The notes beneath the pieces are model-generated. The model made no database searches, was not told the origin of the DNA, and saw nothing but the letters and a program-made list of their open reading frames with translations. Shown piece after piece: positions 1 through 6,895 of a stretch of DNA of 7,479 nt. Each line of letters begins with the position of its first letter. Position 1 is the stretch's first letter. The stretch comes from Oscillospiraceae bacterium (GTDB taxonomy: Bacteria; Bacillota; Clostridia; Oscillospirales; Oscillospiraceae): assembly GCA_020025375.1 (NCBI GenBank), contig JAHHSF010000062.1:1-7479 (forward strand), in the 5' to 3' direction. A program made the translations under genes and the position numbers.

Positions 1-766
1 GAGGGGCGGGGTGGCGGGTCTTATCGGTCCGCTTCACGGAGGAAACCGTAAAGGGATTTGACTTCACAGCCTCTGCCACCTGGTTCATCTCGTCCTCGTT
101 GTGAAGCTCCATCTTCTTCTCCCGGCCGTAGAAGTTGGCGGTGAAGGCCCCCAGGTTGGGGGCCACCCGGTCCAGCCCGACGGCGATGGTCCAGTACTCC
201 TCGGGGACAAAGGCGCGAATCTCCTCCTCCCGCTCACAGACCAGGCGGGTGGCCACGGACTGCACCCGGCCGGCGGAGAGCCCGCGGCGAATCTTCTTCC
301 ACAGCAAGGGGGAGAGCTGGTAGCCCACAATGCGGTCCAGGATCCGTCTCGCCTGCTGGGCGTCCACCAGATCCATGTCCAGCTGACGTGGAGAGGCAAT
401 GGACTCATTGACCACCTTCTTGGTGATCTCGTTGAAGGTCACCCGGTAGACCTTGTCGTCAGGGAGCTTCAGAAGCTCTTTCAGATGCCAGGAGATGGCC
501 TCGCCCTCCCGGTCCGGGTCGGTGGCGAGATAGACGGCTTCACTCTTCTTGGCGGACTTCTTCAGGTCAGAGATGATGTCCTCTTTCCCCTTGATGGGCT
601 GATAGTCGGGAACAAAGCCACCCTCCACGTCCACGCCGATCTTGCTCTTTGGCAGGTCCCGAACGTGGCCCATGGAGGCCTTGACCTCAAAGCCGGGGCC
701 CAGATATTTGCCAATGGTCTTGGCCTTGGCGGGTGACTCCACGATCACCAGATTGGTTTTTGCCAT
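1..766 (-). CDS. topA: DNA topoisomerase I (type IA), N-terminal part, cut by window edge
   Basis: Type IA topoisomerase that relaxes negative supercoils by cutting and passing one DNA strand. 255 residues of the N-terminus are inside the window; the 3' end lies beyond position 1. The TOPRIM domain is plain: the opening VIVESPAKAKTI holds the conserved glutamate (E10), and ATDPDREGEAISWHL at about 81-95 carries the acidic metal-binding triad D83, D85, E87. The conserved stretch IRRGLSAGRVQSVA follows at about 159-172. The active-site tyrosine, which sits near residue 320 in the E. coli enzyme, would be outside the window, so catalytic integrity cannot be judged. The ATG start follows MAKTNLVIVESPAKAKTI, the usual N-terminus, and has a GGAGG site 9 bases upstream that abuts the dprA stop codon. 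The gap to dprA is only 15 bases, which suggests co-transcription. No promoter is visible in the gap. Confidence 0.97.
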   Translation of the reverse strand, partial: MAKTNLVIVESPAKAKTIGKYLGPGFEVKASMGHVRDLPKSKIGVDVEGGFVPDYQPIKGKEDIISDLKKSAKKSEAVYLATDPDREGEAISWHLKELLKLPDDKVYRVTFNEITKKVVNESIASPRQLDMDLVDAQQARRILDRIVGYQLSPLLWKKIRRGLSAGRVQSVATRLVCEREEEIRAFVPEEYWTIAVGLDRVAPNLGAFTANFYGREKKMELHNEDEMNQVAEAVKSNPFTVSSVKRTDKTRHPAP

Positions 767-781
767 ATTGGGTTTCCTCCG

Positions 782-1981
782 TTAATTCAGGCGAACGAGG
801 GCGGAAAACCGCTTGCCTGCTTCTTCTTTGATATAGCCTCGTACTTGCAGGAGCGTCAGGGTTGACAGCACCCGCCTGGCGGGGATTTGAGTCTCCTCCA
901 CCAGCTCGTCCGGGTGGCGGGCCCGCGTTTCCAGGGCCAAAATCAGTTCCCGCTGGTCGTCGGTGAGGCTCCTCTGCTCCTGAAAGGGCATGAGGGGCTT
1001 CTCCGGCGTGGGGAGCTTTGGCTCGGCCATGGGGGTGGACTGGGCTCCCTGCAAGCGCTGTTCCTTCTCCTCCTGGGTGAGGGCCGGCCGGGCCACCTTC
1101 AGGGGGTAGCGGGAGGAGAATTCCTCCAGAATATCGGCGGCGGTGCGGACCAGCTGAGCCTCATGGGCCTGAATCAGCCGGTTGGGGGCCGTGCTCTTGG
1201 GGGCATCCACATTGCCGGGGACGGCAAAGACCTCCCTCCCCTGCTCCAGGGCGGCGTGGGCGGTGATGAGGGTGCCGCTGGTAAGGCCGCCCTCCACCAC
1301 GAGAACGCCCTCGGACAGACCGCTGATGATGCGGTTGCGGGGCCGGTAATGTTCCCCCAGGTTGGGGCTGCCGGGCGGGTATTCGCTCAAAAGCACCCCG
1401 GCGGCGGCGATGTCGTCGTAAAGATAGCGGTTCTCCTTGGGGTAGGGCACATCGATGCCCCCGGCCACCACCGAAATGACGGAGCCACCCTCGTTCAGGG
1501 CGGTCCGCAGGGCAATGGTATCCAGTCCTTGGGCAATACCGGAGCAGATGACGCACCCGGCCCGGGTGAGGTCATGGACCATCTCCCGGGCGAGCTTCTC
1601 CCCATAGGGGGTGGGGTCCCGGGTACCCACCACGCCCACCACTAACTCCTCGTCAATGGGAGGCAGCTTCCCTTTCACATAGAGCAGCAGGGGCGGGTCC
1701 GGGATGTTCCGCAGGCGCTCTGGGTACTCGGCATCCTGGAGGGTCAAAAGACGCAGGCCCAGCCGGTCGCAGTCGGCCAGAATCTGCTCGGCCCCGGTCA
1801 GGCTCTTGTCGGCCAGGCTCTGCTTGCCCACCGCCGACAAGGCCTCCACCCGGTCGTACTCCCCCTGGTCGGCAAAGTAAGCCGATTCCGGCGTACCAAA
1901 GGCCTCCAGCAGGCGGACGACGGTGAGGGTTCCGATTCCCTTGCGGCCGGTCAGCCACAGCCAATATTTAAGGCTTGCCAT
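782..1981 (-). CDS. dprA: DNA-processing protein DprA (Smf family)
   Basis: In known members DprA binds incoming single-stranded DNA, protects it and loads RecA during natural transformation; the gene is also widespread in bacteria not known to be competent. The protein has 399 residues. Residues 1-90 form the N-terminal helix-hairpin-helix/SAM-like region (KYWLWLTGRKGIGTLT). The Rossmann-like core spans about 100-290, with VVGTRDPTPYG (117-127), SGIAQGLDT (147-155, family form SGxAxGxD), HYRPRNRIISGLS (211-223), GGLTSGTLITAHAALEQGR (231-249) and VPGN (254-257). A Pro/Glu/Gln-rich linker (about 296-337) leads to a C-terminal winged-helix domain (about 338-396). The ATG is chosen because it yields the canonical N-terminus. 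A purine-rich AGAAGGCGG sits about 8 bases upstream, and the bases GAAAGG directly before the ATG are too close to act as the ribosome site. It lies 21 bases after the methyltransferase gene and 15 before topA; a dprA-topA pair is common in bacteria. Confidence 0.96.
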   Translation of the reverse strand: MASLKYWLWLTGRKGIGTLTVVRLLEAFGTPESAYFADQGEYDRVEALSAVGKQSLADKSLTGAEQILADCDRLGLRLLTLQDAEYPERLRNIPDPPLLLYVKGKLPPIDEELVVGVVGTRDPTPYGEKLAREMVHDLTRAGCVICSGIAQGLDTIALRTALNEGGSVISVVAGGIDVPYPKENRYLYDDIAAAGVLLSEYPPGSPNLGEHYRPRNRIISGLSEGVLVVEGGLTSGTLITAHAALEQGREVFAVPGNVDAPKSTAPNRLIQAHEAQLVRTAADILEEFSSRYPLKVARPALTQEEKEQRLQGAQSTPMAEPKLPTPEKPLMPFQEQRSLTDDQRELILALETRARHPDELVEETQIPARRVLSTLTLLQVRGYIKEEAGKRFSALVRLN

Positions 1982-2002
1982 CCTTTCACCCGCCTTCTGT
2001 TT

Positions 2003-2767
2003 TTATCGAAACATCTCCCACAAAACCACCCCGGCGGCCACTGCGGCGTTCAGCGATTCGCACCACTCCCGCATGGGAATCAGGAATGTGCGGCCGCACT
2101 GGTCCAGTACCTGGGGACTGACTCCCCGGCCCTCGCTCCCGATAACCACAGCGCAACGGCTCAGGTTGGCCCGCCGCACATCCTCTGCGTCCTCCCGCAG
2201 GGCGGTGGCCCACAGAGGAATGGCCGCCCGGGTCAGCTTCTCCTGTAAAGCATCAACCCTTGTCAGATATACGGGCAGGCGAAATGCCGCCCCCATGGTG
2301 GCCCGCACCACCTTGGGGGAAAATGGATCGGCGCAACCGGCCAGCAGAATAAGGCCGTCGGCCCCAAAGGCGTCAGCGGTCCGCCAGATCGTCCCCACGT
2401 TTCCGGGGTCCTGGACCCCGTCCAGGACCAGATAACGGTCCCCGGTCAGATCCTCCGGCAAATCGGTCCCTGGCCGTTTGGCCAGAAACAAGGCACCCTG
2501 GGGGGTATCAGACGGGGAGATGGATTCCATCACGTCCTCGGGGACCACCACATGGCGCACTCCCGCCGGGAGAGCGGGGTCCACCTTCTCGGTGGTGACC
2601 ACAGTGGTCAGCTGGGCCCCCCAGCGGAGGGCCTCCTCCAACAGCTTCACCCCATCCCCCAGATACTCCCCGCTCTGCCGCCGGTAGGAGGCGGAGGAGG
2701 TGAGCTTGCGAATGTGGGTCATCAGGGGGTTCTGGCGACTGGTGATCCATTCTGCCTTACAAGTCAT
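2003..2767 (-). CDS. SpoU/TrmH-family RNA 2'-O-methyltransferase
   Basis: Predicted SAM-dependent ribose 2'-O-methyltransferase of the SPOUT superfamily, acting on rRNA or tRNA. It has 254 residues, the usual length for the two-domain RlmB/TsnR-like branch. The N-terminal 100 or so residues (opening with ITSRQNPLM) resemble the L30e-like substrate-binding domain. The catalytic knot domain shows the three SpoU motifs: LDGVQDPGNVGTIWRTADAFG split across 115-135 with N123 and R129; VIGSEGRGVS at 208-217; and IPM followed by ESLNAAVAAGV at about 230-247. SPKVVRATMGAAFRLPVY (about 140-157) is also typical. The exact target nucleotide cannot be read from sequence, so no specific symbol is given. 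The ATG lies inside the last codons of ktrA, an 11-base overlap that suggests translational coupling, and I see only a weak ribosome site before it. dprA follows after 21 bases. Confidence 0.93.
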   Translation of the reverse strand: MTCKAEWITSRQNPLMTHIRKLTSSASYRRQSGEYLGDGVKLLEEALRWGAQLTTVVTTEKVDPALPAGVRHVVVPEDVMESISPSDTPQGALFLAKRPGTDLPEDLTGDRYLVLDGVQDPGNVGTIWRTADAFGADGLILLAGCADPFSPKVVRATMGAAFRLPVYLTRVDALQEKLTRAAIPLWATALREDAEDVRRANLSRCAVVIGSEGRGVSPQVLDQCGRTFLIPMREWCESLNAAVAAGVVLWEMFR

Positions 2768-3410
2768 GCAATTTATCCATATCGGCGTTCCGCCCCAGGG
2801 TCACCAGGATGTCGCCGGCCTCCATCACATAATTTGCGCCGGGGGCCACCATCATCTCATGGGTCTTTGGCTTCCGCACGGCGATGACGTTCACATGGTA
2901 GGCGTTGCGCACGTCCATTTCCAGAATGGAGCGGCCCAGCCAGCTCTTTGGCGGCTGAAGCTCCATCACGCTGTAATCCTCACTCAGCTCAATATAGTTC
3001 AGGATGTTTGAGAAGGAGAGGCCCTGGGCCAGCTTGACCCCGGACTCATGCTCCGGGAAGATGACCTTGTCCGCCCCAATCTTCTCCAGCACCTTGCGAT
3101 GGGTGTGACTCTGGGCCTTGCAGATAATCTGAGAAAGGCCCAGTTCCTTCAGGTTCAGGGTAATGAGGGCGCTGGTCCCCACGTCGGCCCCGCTGGCCAC
3201 GATGGCGCATTGGTAGTTTCGCACCCCCAGGGCCCGCAAGACCTCCGGGTCCCGGGCATCCCCGCAGGCGGCGTGGGTCACCTCCTCGACGATAGCCTGG
3301 ACCGGCTCCTCCTGGGCATCAATGGCCATGACCTCACAGCCCAGCTTACACAGTTCGGTGGCAACGGCCCTGCCAAAGCGGCCGAGACCAATCACAACAA
3401 AGGTTTTCAT
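2757..3410 (-). CDS. ktrA: Potassium uptake regulatory subunit KtrA/TrkA (RCK protein)
   Basis: Cytosolic gating subunit of a KtrAB-type potassium transporter. In the family an octameric ring of these proteins binds ATP/ADP or NAD(H) and opens or closes the KtrB membrane pore; the RCK_C domain binds c-di-AMP in some Bacillota. The 217-residue length, with one RCK_N plus one RCK_C, fits KtrA rather than the double-length TrkA of Proteobacteria. The Rossmann motif GLGRFG is at 8-13, with D31 at the end of the second strand for nucleotide ribose binding. GDARDPEVL (50-58) and FPEHESG (118-124) are typical; E120 matches the glutamate region linked to divalent-cation binding in KtrA. RCK_C covers roughly 132-217. 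The frame can be extended upstream to a TTG at 3428, but the ATG at 3410 is preferred: it gives MKTFVVIGLGRFG, and AGGAGG lies 6 bases before it. It starts 10 bases after ktrB ends and overlaps the next gene by 11. Confidence 0.95.
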   Translation of the reverse strand: MKTFVVIGLGRFGRAVATELCKLGCEVMAIDAQEEPVQAIVEEVTHAACGDARDPEVLRALGVRNYQCAIVASGADVGTSALITLNLKELGLSQIICKAQSHTHRKVLEKIGADKVIFPEHESGVKLAQGLSFSNILNYIELSEDYSVMELQPPKSWLGRSILEMDVRNAYHVNVIAVRKPKTHEMMVAPGANYVMEAGDILVTLGRNADMDKLHDL

Positions 3411-3416
3411 ATACGT

Positions 3417-3422
3417 CCTCCT
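3417..3422 (-). promoter_or_regulatory. Ribosome binding site of ktrA, sets the start
   Basis: Reads AGGAGG on the minus strand, 6 bases before the ATG at 3410. It overlaps the TAG stop codon of ktrB (3421-3423). This rules against the upstream TTG at 3428, which would place the Shine-Dalgarno inside the coding sequence. The stop/ribosome-site overlap makes translational coupling between the two transporter subunits likely. Confidence 0.85.
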
Positions 3423-4791
3423 AACCAATCATTACATCAAAGGTTGGGTATTTGATGGGGTGCGCCTGCCGACTCCGATCGATCATGGCGATGGCGAAGG
3501 AGAGGGGACCCACCCGGCCCAGGTACATAAACAGAATGAGCAGTCCCCGGCTCATCTCGGAAAGCCCAGGGGTAAGCCCGGCACTCAGGCCCACCGTCCC
3601 CAGCGCGGAACCCACCTCAAAGGCACTTTGCAGGTAGGGAAGTCCGTCCAAAAGGGAGATGGTCATGGATCCGACCAGAAAAAGAACAGTAACCGCGAGG
3701 AAGAGGGTCAGCGTGTCCATCACCCGGCGATTGGAGATAGACCTGCCCCGGAGGGTGACCGCCTCCCTTCCCCGCAGACCGGACCAAAGAGCCAGGAAAA
3801 GAACGGCCAAGGTGGTGGTTTTCATGCCACCGGCGGTGGAACCGGAGGAACCGCCCACCAGCATGAGCAGGATACAGAACACAAGGGAGGAATCCTTCAG
3901 CGCAGCCTGATCAATGACAGAGAAGCCCGCCGTGCGGAGGGTCACAGACTGGAAAAAGGCGTTGAGGATCTTCTCCCACCAGGACATTTCCCCCAGGGTG
4001 TCCGGGTTGCTCCCCTCGGCCATCAGGAAAAACAGGGCCCCGCCAAAAATCAGAAAGGCGGTCACGGAAAGGACAATCTTACTGTAAATGGTAAGTCCCT
4101 TCCAGCCTCGGCACCGTAAGAGATCGTTCCATACACCAAAACCAAGGCCTCCCACCACAATGAGACACATGATGGTAATAAGGACCACCGGATGGCCCCC
4201 ATAATCAGCCAGACTGCGGAAAGGGCCGTTCTGCCCCAGCAGGTCGAAGCCGGCATTGCAGAAGGCGGAAATGGAATGAAAAATCCCATACCACAGACCC
4301 TGGGCGAAGCCAAACTCAGGAATGAAGCAGGCGGCCAGAATGACGGCTCCTATCCCCTCCATAAGAAAGGTCCCCTTGAGGGCATGGCGCACCACCCGAA
4401 CTACCCCATCCATGTCGGAAAGGTTCATGGTTGAAACCATGAGAAGGCGCTGGGACAGGCCGATGCGGCGGCCCAAGGCCAGGGATGCCAGGGTGACGAA
4501 GGTCATAACTCCCAGGCCGCCCATCTGGATGAGGCACAGTATGACCACCTGGCCAAAGAGGGTCCAGGTCTCCCAGGTGTCCAACACCACCAGGCCGGTG
4601 ACGCAGGTGGCCGAGGTGGCGGTAAAGAGGGCGTCGAAAGCCCCCACGCTCTCCCCCGACTGGGCGGCAACGGGGAGGGTAAGAAGCAGAGTCCCCAGCA
4701 GGATGAGGCAGGCGAAGGACACGGCCACGATTCGGGTGGGATTCAGTCCCCGTCCGGAATGAAGACGGCGACGCAGCCGCTGAAGCAACAT
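3421..4791 (-). CDS. ktrB: Potassium uptake membrane subunit KtrB/TrkH
   Basis: Ion-conducting subunit of a potassium (possibly sodium-coupled) uptake system in the cytoplasmic membrane. The 456 residues contain the four pseudo-repeats of the SKT superfamily, each with a pore loop and a filter glycine: TATSATCVTGL (G66), FHSISAFCNAGF (G181), QSVTLRTAGFS (G289) and EVGSALGTVGLS (G401). The loop GGSSGSTAGGMKTTT (313-327) and the conserved YLGRVGPLSFA (423-433), with the arginine that lines the pore gate in relatives, are present. Many hydrophobic helices flank these. The length fits KtrB (about 450) rather than long TrkH. The reading frame stays open to 4911, but the extra 40 residues would translate the intergenic hairpins. 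The ATG at 4791 has AAAGGAG 6 bases before it and begins MLLQRLRRRL, a basic cytoplasmic N-terminus. It is followed closely by its partner ktrA. Confidence 0.95.
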   Translation of the reverse strand: MLLQRLRRRLHSGRGLNPTRIVAVSFACLILLGTLLLTLPVAAQSGESVGAFDALFTATSATCVTGLVVLDTWETWTLFGQVVILCLIQMGGLGVMTFVTLASLALGRRIGLSQRLLMVSTMNLSDMDGVVRVVRHALKGTFLMEGIGAVILAACFIPEFGFAQGLWYGIFHSISAFCNAGFDLLGQNGPFRSLADYGGHPVVLITIMCLIVVGGLGFGVWNDLLRCRGWKGLTIYSKIVLSVTAFLIFGGALFFLMAEGSNPDTLGEMSWWEKILNAFFQSVTLRTAGFSVIDQAALKDSSLVFCILLMLVGGSSGSTAGGMKTTTLAVLFLALWSGLRGREAVTLRGRSISNRRVMDTLTLFLAVTVLFLVGSMTISLLDGLPYLQSAFEVGSALGTVGLSAGLTPGLSEMSRGLLILFMYLGRVGPLSFAIAMIDRSRQAHPIKYPTFDVMIG

Positions 4792-4797
4792 GGTCAA

Positions 4798-4804
4798 CTC
4801 CTTT
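4798..4804 (-). promoter_or_regulatory. Ribosome binding site of ktrB, sets the start
   Basis: Reads AAAGGAG on the minus strand, 6 bases before the ATG at 4791. It supports the 456-residue KtrB over a 40-residue-longer form that begins inside a hairpin stem. Confidence 0.82.
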
Positions 4805-4815
4805 GTAAATACTGT

Positions 4816-4854
4816 CATCCGCGAGCAAAGGCGATCCGCTCTTGTTCGCGGATG
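4816..4854 (-). promoter_or_regulatory. Hairpin in the ktrB leader, function unknown
   Basis: Inverted repeat with arms at 4816-4828 (CATCCGCGAGCAA) and 4842-4854 (TTGTTCGCGGATG) and a 13-base loop. Nine outer pairs are perfect, one position is imperfect (A-C in minus-strand RNA, G-U in plus-strand RNA), and three inner pairs follow. It ends only 11 bases before the ktrB Shine-Dalgarno, so it would sit in the 5' leader of ktrB mRNA. There is no T-run after it, so it does not look like a classic terminator. I do not recognise a known riboswitch consensus. It may affect ribosome access or mRNA stability. Confidence 0.4.
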
Positions 4855-4866
4855 GTGTGGACAGGC

Positions 4867-4908
4867 AGAACAGCATACCGGCCGAAAAACCCGCCGGTAT
4901 GCTGTTCT
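4867..4908. terminator. Perfect 16-bp hairpin after lysS, candidate terminator without U-tract
   Basis: Arms GAACAGCATACCGGC (4868-4882) and GCCGGTATGCTGTTC (4893-4907) are exact reverse complements. One more A-T pair at 4867/4908 gives 16 uninterrupted pairs around a 10-base loop that contains TTTTT on the minus strand. The hairpin begins about 46 bases after the lysS stop, where a terminator would be expected. Against this, neither side is followed by a run of U: the minus-strand transcript continues UGCCUGUCC and the plus-strand one continues UCAUUUCUC. It could be a non-canonical terminator, an mRNA 3'-end stabiliser, or a copy of a dispersed palindrome. Confidence 0.5.
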
Positions 4909-4954
4909 CATTTCTCAGTCCAAAGTCTTATGGTAGAAAGAGGATGATGCCCGC

Positions 4955-6868
4955 TTAGTGCATCTTCGCACCCGCGGGAATCCGATCATCCAGCATCAGC
5001 AGGTTCAGGCCCTCTCTGCCGTCCTCCTCGTGGACTGCGGAAATCAGCATACCGCAGGAATCAATGCCCATCATTTTGCGAGGAGGCAAATTCACGATGG
5101 CAACGGCCGTCTTGCCAATCAGCTCTTCCGGCTCGTAATACTCATGGATTCCGCTGAGGATGACCCGGTCCGTGCCGGTGCCGTCGTCCACAACAAACTT
5201 GAGGAGCTTCTTGCTCTTGGGCACGGCGACGCAGTCCTTAATCTTCACCGCCCGGTAATCGGACTTGGCAAAGGTATCAAAGTCCACCATTTCCTCGAAG
5301 AGAGGCTCAATCTTCACCTTGGAGAAATCCACGGCGGTCTCTGCCTTCTTGGCGGGAACGGCGGGAGCATCCAGGGGCTTCATGGTGGGGAAGAGGATGA
5401 CTTCCCGGATGGTGTCGCTGTTGGTCAGGAGCATGACCGCCCGGTCGATGCCAATGCCCATGCCGCCCGTGGGGGGCAGACCGTACATGAGGGCGTTGAT
5501 ATAGTCGTCGTCCATCATGCCGGCCTCATCGTTGCCCGCGTCCCGGAGGGCGATCTCATGCTCGAAACGGCCCCGCTGGTCGATGGGGTCGTTCAGCTCA
5601 GAGAAGGCATTGGCGAACTCAGCGTGGTTGATGAACAGCTCGAACCGCTCGGTGAGGCGGCTGTCCTGGGGGGATCGCTTGGACAGAGGGGAGACCTCCA
5701 CGGGGTACATTGTGATGAAGGTGGGCTGAATCAGCTTCTCCTCCACCCGCTGGTCGAAGGCCTCATACAGGGCGGTGCCCCAGGTGCGCTCACAGCCCTC
5801 CAGGTCGATGCCCTTGGCCTCAGCGGCCTTACAGGCCTCCTCGTCGTCGGAGACGACGCTGAAATCCACCCCCACATATTCGCGGACGGCATCAATCATG
5901 GTGAGCCGCCGCCAGCCGGGCGTGAGGTCGATCTTAGTGCCCAGCCATTCAACTTCGTAGCTCCCCAAAATCTCCTTGGCGGCGGAGGAGAGGATGCCCT
6001 CGGCAATGTCCATCATATCGTGGAAGTCGGCGTAGGCCTCATAGAGCTCAATGGAGGTGAACTCGGGGTTGTGCTTGGGGTCCATGCCCTCGTTGCGGAA
6101 GATGCGGCCGATCTCGTATACCCGCTCAAAGCCGCCCACCACCAGGCGCTTCAGGTGGAGCTCGGTGGCGATACGCATATACATGTCGATATCCAGAGTG
6201 TTGTGGTGGGTGATAAAGGGCCGGGCGGTGGCACCGCCGGAGATGGTGTTCAGAACAGGGGTCTCCACCTCCATATACTTTCGCTCGTCCAGATACTTAC
6301 GCACGTGCTTGATAAAAGCGGTGCGAATCTCAAAGGTACGGCGCACGTCAGGATTCACAATGAGGTCCACATAGCGCTGACGGTACCGGGTCTCCCGGTC
6401 GGTGAGACCGTGGAACTTCTCAGGCAGGGGGAGCAGGGACTTGGAAAGCAGGGTGACGGAGTGAGCCTTCACGGAAATCTCGCCCCGCTTGGTCTTAAAA
6501 ATCTCGCCCTGGACACCCACGATATCGCCGATGTCCAACTTCTTAAACTTAGCAAAGGCCTCCTCGCCCAGCTCGTCGATACGGACATAGAGCTGGATGC
6601 GGCCGTCGGCATCCTGCATATCGCAGAACACGGCCTTGCCCATGCCACGCTTGGACATGAGGCGACCGGCCACGGCGGTCATGGTACCCTCCAGGGCCTC
6701 GAAGTTGTCGATGATCTCCTTGGAGCGGGCCTTTACGTCGTACTTGGTGAGCCGGAAGGGGTCCTCCCCCGCCGCCTGGAGGGCGGCCAGCTTGTCGAGA
6801 CGAATCTGGTGGAGCTGGGATACGCTCAGCTCCTGCTCAGGGGCCTGATTCTTAGTCTGATCTGACAT
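4955..6868 (-). CDS. lysS: Lysyl-tRNA synthetase (class II) with C-terminal tRNA-binding domain
   Basis: Charges tRNA-Lys with lysine using ATP, in the cytoplasm. Domain order in 637 residues: an N-terminal helix and the anticodon-binding OB fold (about 60-145, with AGRLMSKRGMGKAVFCDMQD); the class II catalytic core (about 155-498) with motif 1 around KYLDERKYMEVETPVL (191-206), motif 2 FERVYEIGRIFRNEG (247-261) leading to HNPEFTSIELYEAY, and motif 3 GGMGIGIDRAVMLL (468-481). The core ends at ILFPTMKPL (491-499), where a standard bacterial LysRS of about 490-510 residues would stop. An Ala/Pro/Lys linker then leads to a Trbp111/EMAP-II-like domain (about 526-637) marked by KSKKLLKFVVDDG, LSGIHEYYEPEELIGK and NLPPRKMMGIDSCGM. 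That domain is best known at the C-terminus of MetRS. The ATG has AGGAG 8 bases upstream. greA ends 27 bases before it, so the two are probably co-transcribed. Confidence 0.97.
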   Translation of the reverse strand: MSDQTKNQAPEQELSVSQLHQIRLDKLAALQAAGEDPFRLTKYDVKARSKEIIDNFEALEGTMTAVAGRLMSKRGMGKAVFCDMQDADGRIQLYVRIDELGEEAFAKFKKLDIGDIVGVQGEIFKTKRGEISVKAHSVTLLSKSLLPLPEKFHGLTDRETRYRQRYVDLIVNPDVRRTFEIRTAFIKHVRKYLDERKYMEVETPVLNTISGGATARPFITHHNTLDIDMYMRIATELHLKRLVVGGFERVYEIGRIFRNEGMDPKHNPEFTSIELYEAYADFHDMMDIAEGILSSAAKEILGSYEVEWLGTKIDLTPGWRRLTMIDAVREYVGVDFSVVSDDEEACKAAEAKGIDLEGCERTWGTALYEAFDQRVEEKLIQPTFITMYPVEVSPLSKRSPQDSRLTERFELFINHAEFANAFSELNDPIDQRGRFEHEIALRDAGNDEAGMMDDDYINALMYGLPPTGGMGIGIDRAVMLLTNSDTIREVILFPTMKPLDAPAVPAKKAETAVDFSKVKIEPLFEEMVDFDTFAKSDYRAVKIKDCVAVPKSKKLLKFVVDDGTGTDRVILSGIHEYYEPEELIGKTAVAIVNLPPRKMMGIDSCGMLISAVHEEDGREGLNLLMLDDRIPAGAKMH

Positions 6869-6895
6869 TTTTCTCTCTCCTTTTTGCCGAAACGG

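Noticed and set aside
101..736. A 211-codon plus-strand frame opposite topA, and a 252-codon one at 887-1645 opposite dprA
   Set aside because: Both are antisense shadows of clear conserved genes, with no family motifs and no convincing ribosome sites.
782..4791. A hidden defence or mobile system among these genes
   Set aside because: Every coding region is a full-length, recognisable core gene. There are no repeats, transposase or integrase motifs, toxin-antitoxin-like pairs or abrupt composition changes that I can see.
4792..4911. A 40-residue N-terminal extension of KtrB
   Set aside because: It starts within the arm of the large hairpin, is Cys/Arg/His-rich without similarity to the family, and lacks a ribosome site, whereas ATG 4791 has AAAGGAG at ideal spacing.
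4880..4925. A promoter for ktrB (TTGGAC with a CATACC -10)
   Set aside because: The -10 matches only about three of six consensus bases and lies inside the large hairpin stem. Too weak to annotate.
4792..4954. A c-di-AMP (ydaO) riboswitch before the potassium transporter
   Set aside because: The class is known upstream of ktr genes in Bacillota, but the gap does not show conserved segments I would recognise, and most of it is taken up by two simple hairpins.
4958..6865. A 635-codon open frame on the plus strand covering nearly all of lysS
   Set aside because: It mirrors lysS codon for codon on the opposite strand. In GC-rich genes with strong third-position bias the antisense frame often lacks stops. 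Its translation is low-complexity Gly/His/Leu/Val-rich with no recognisable motif, whereas lysS has every class II motif.
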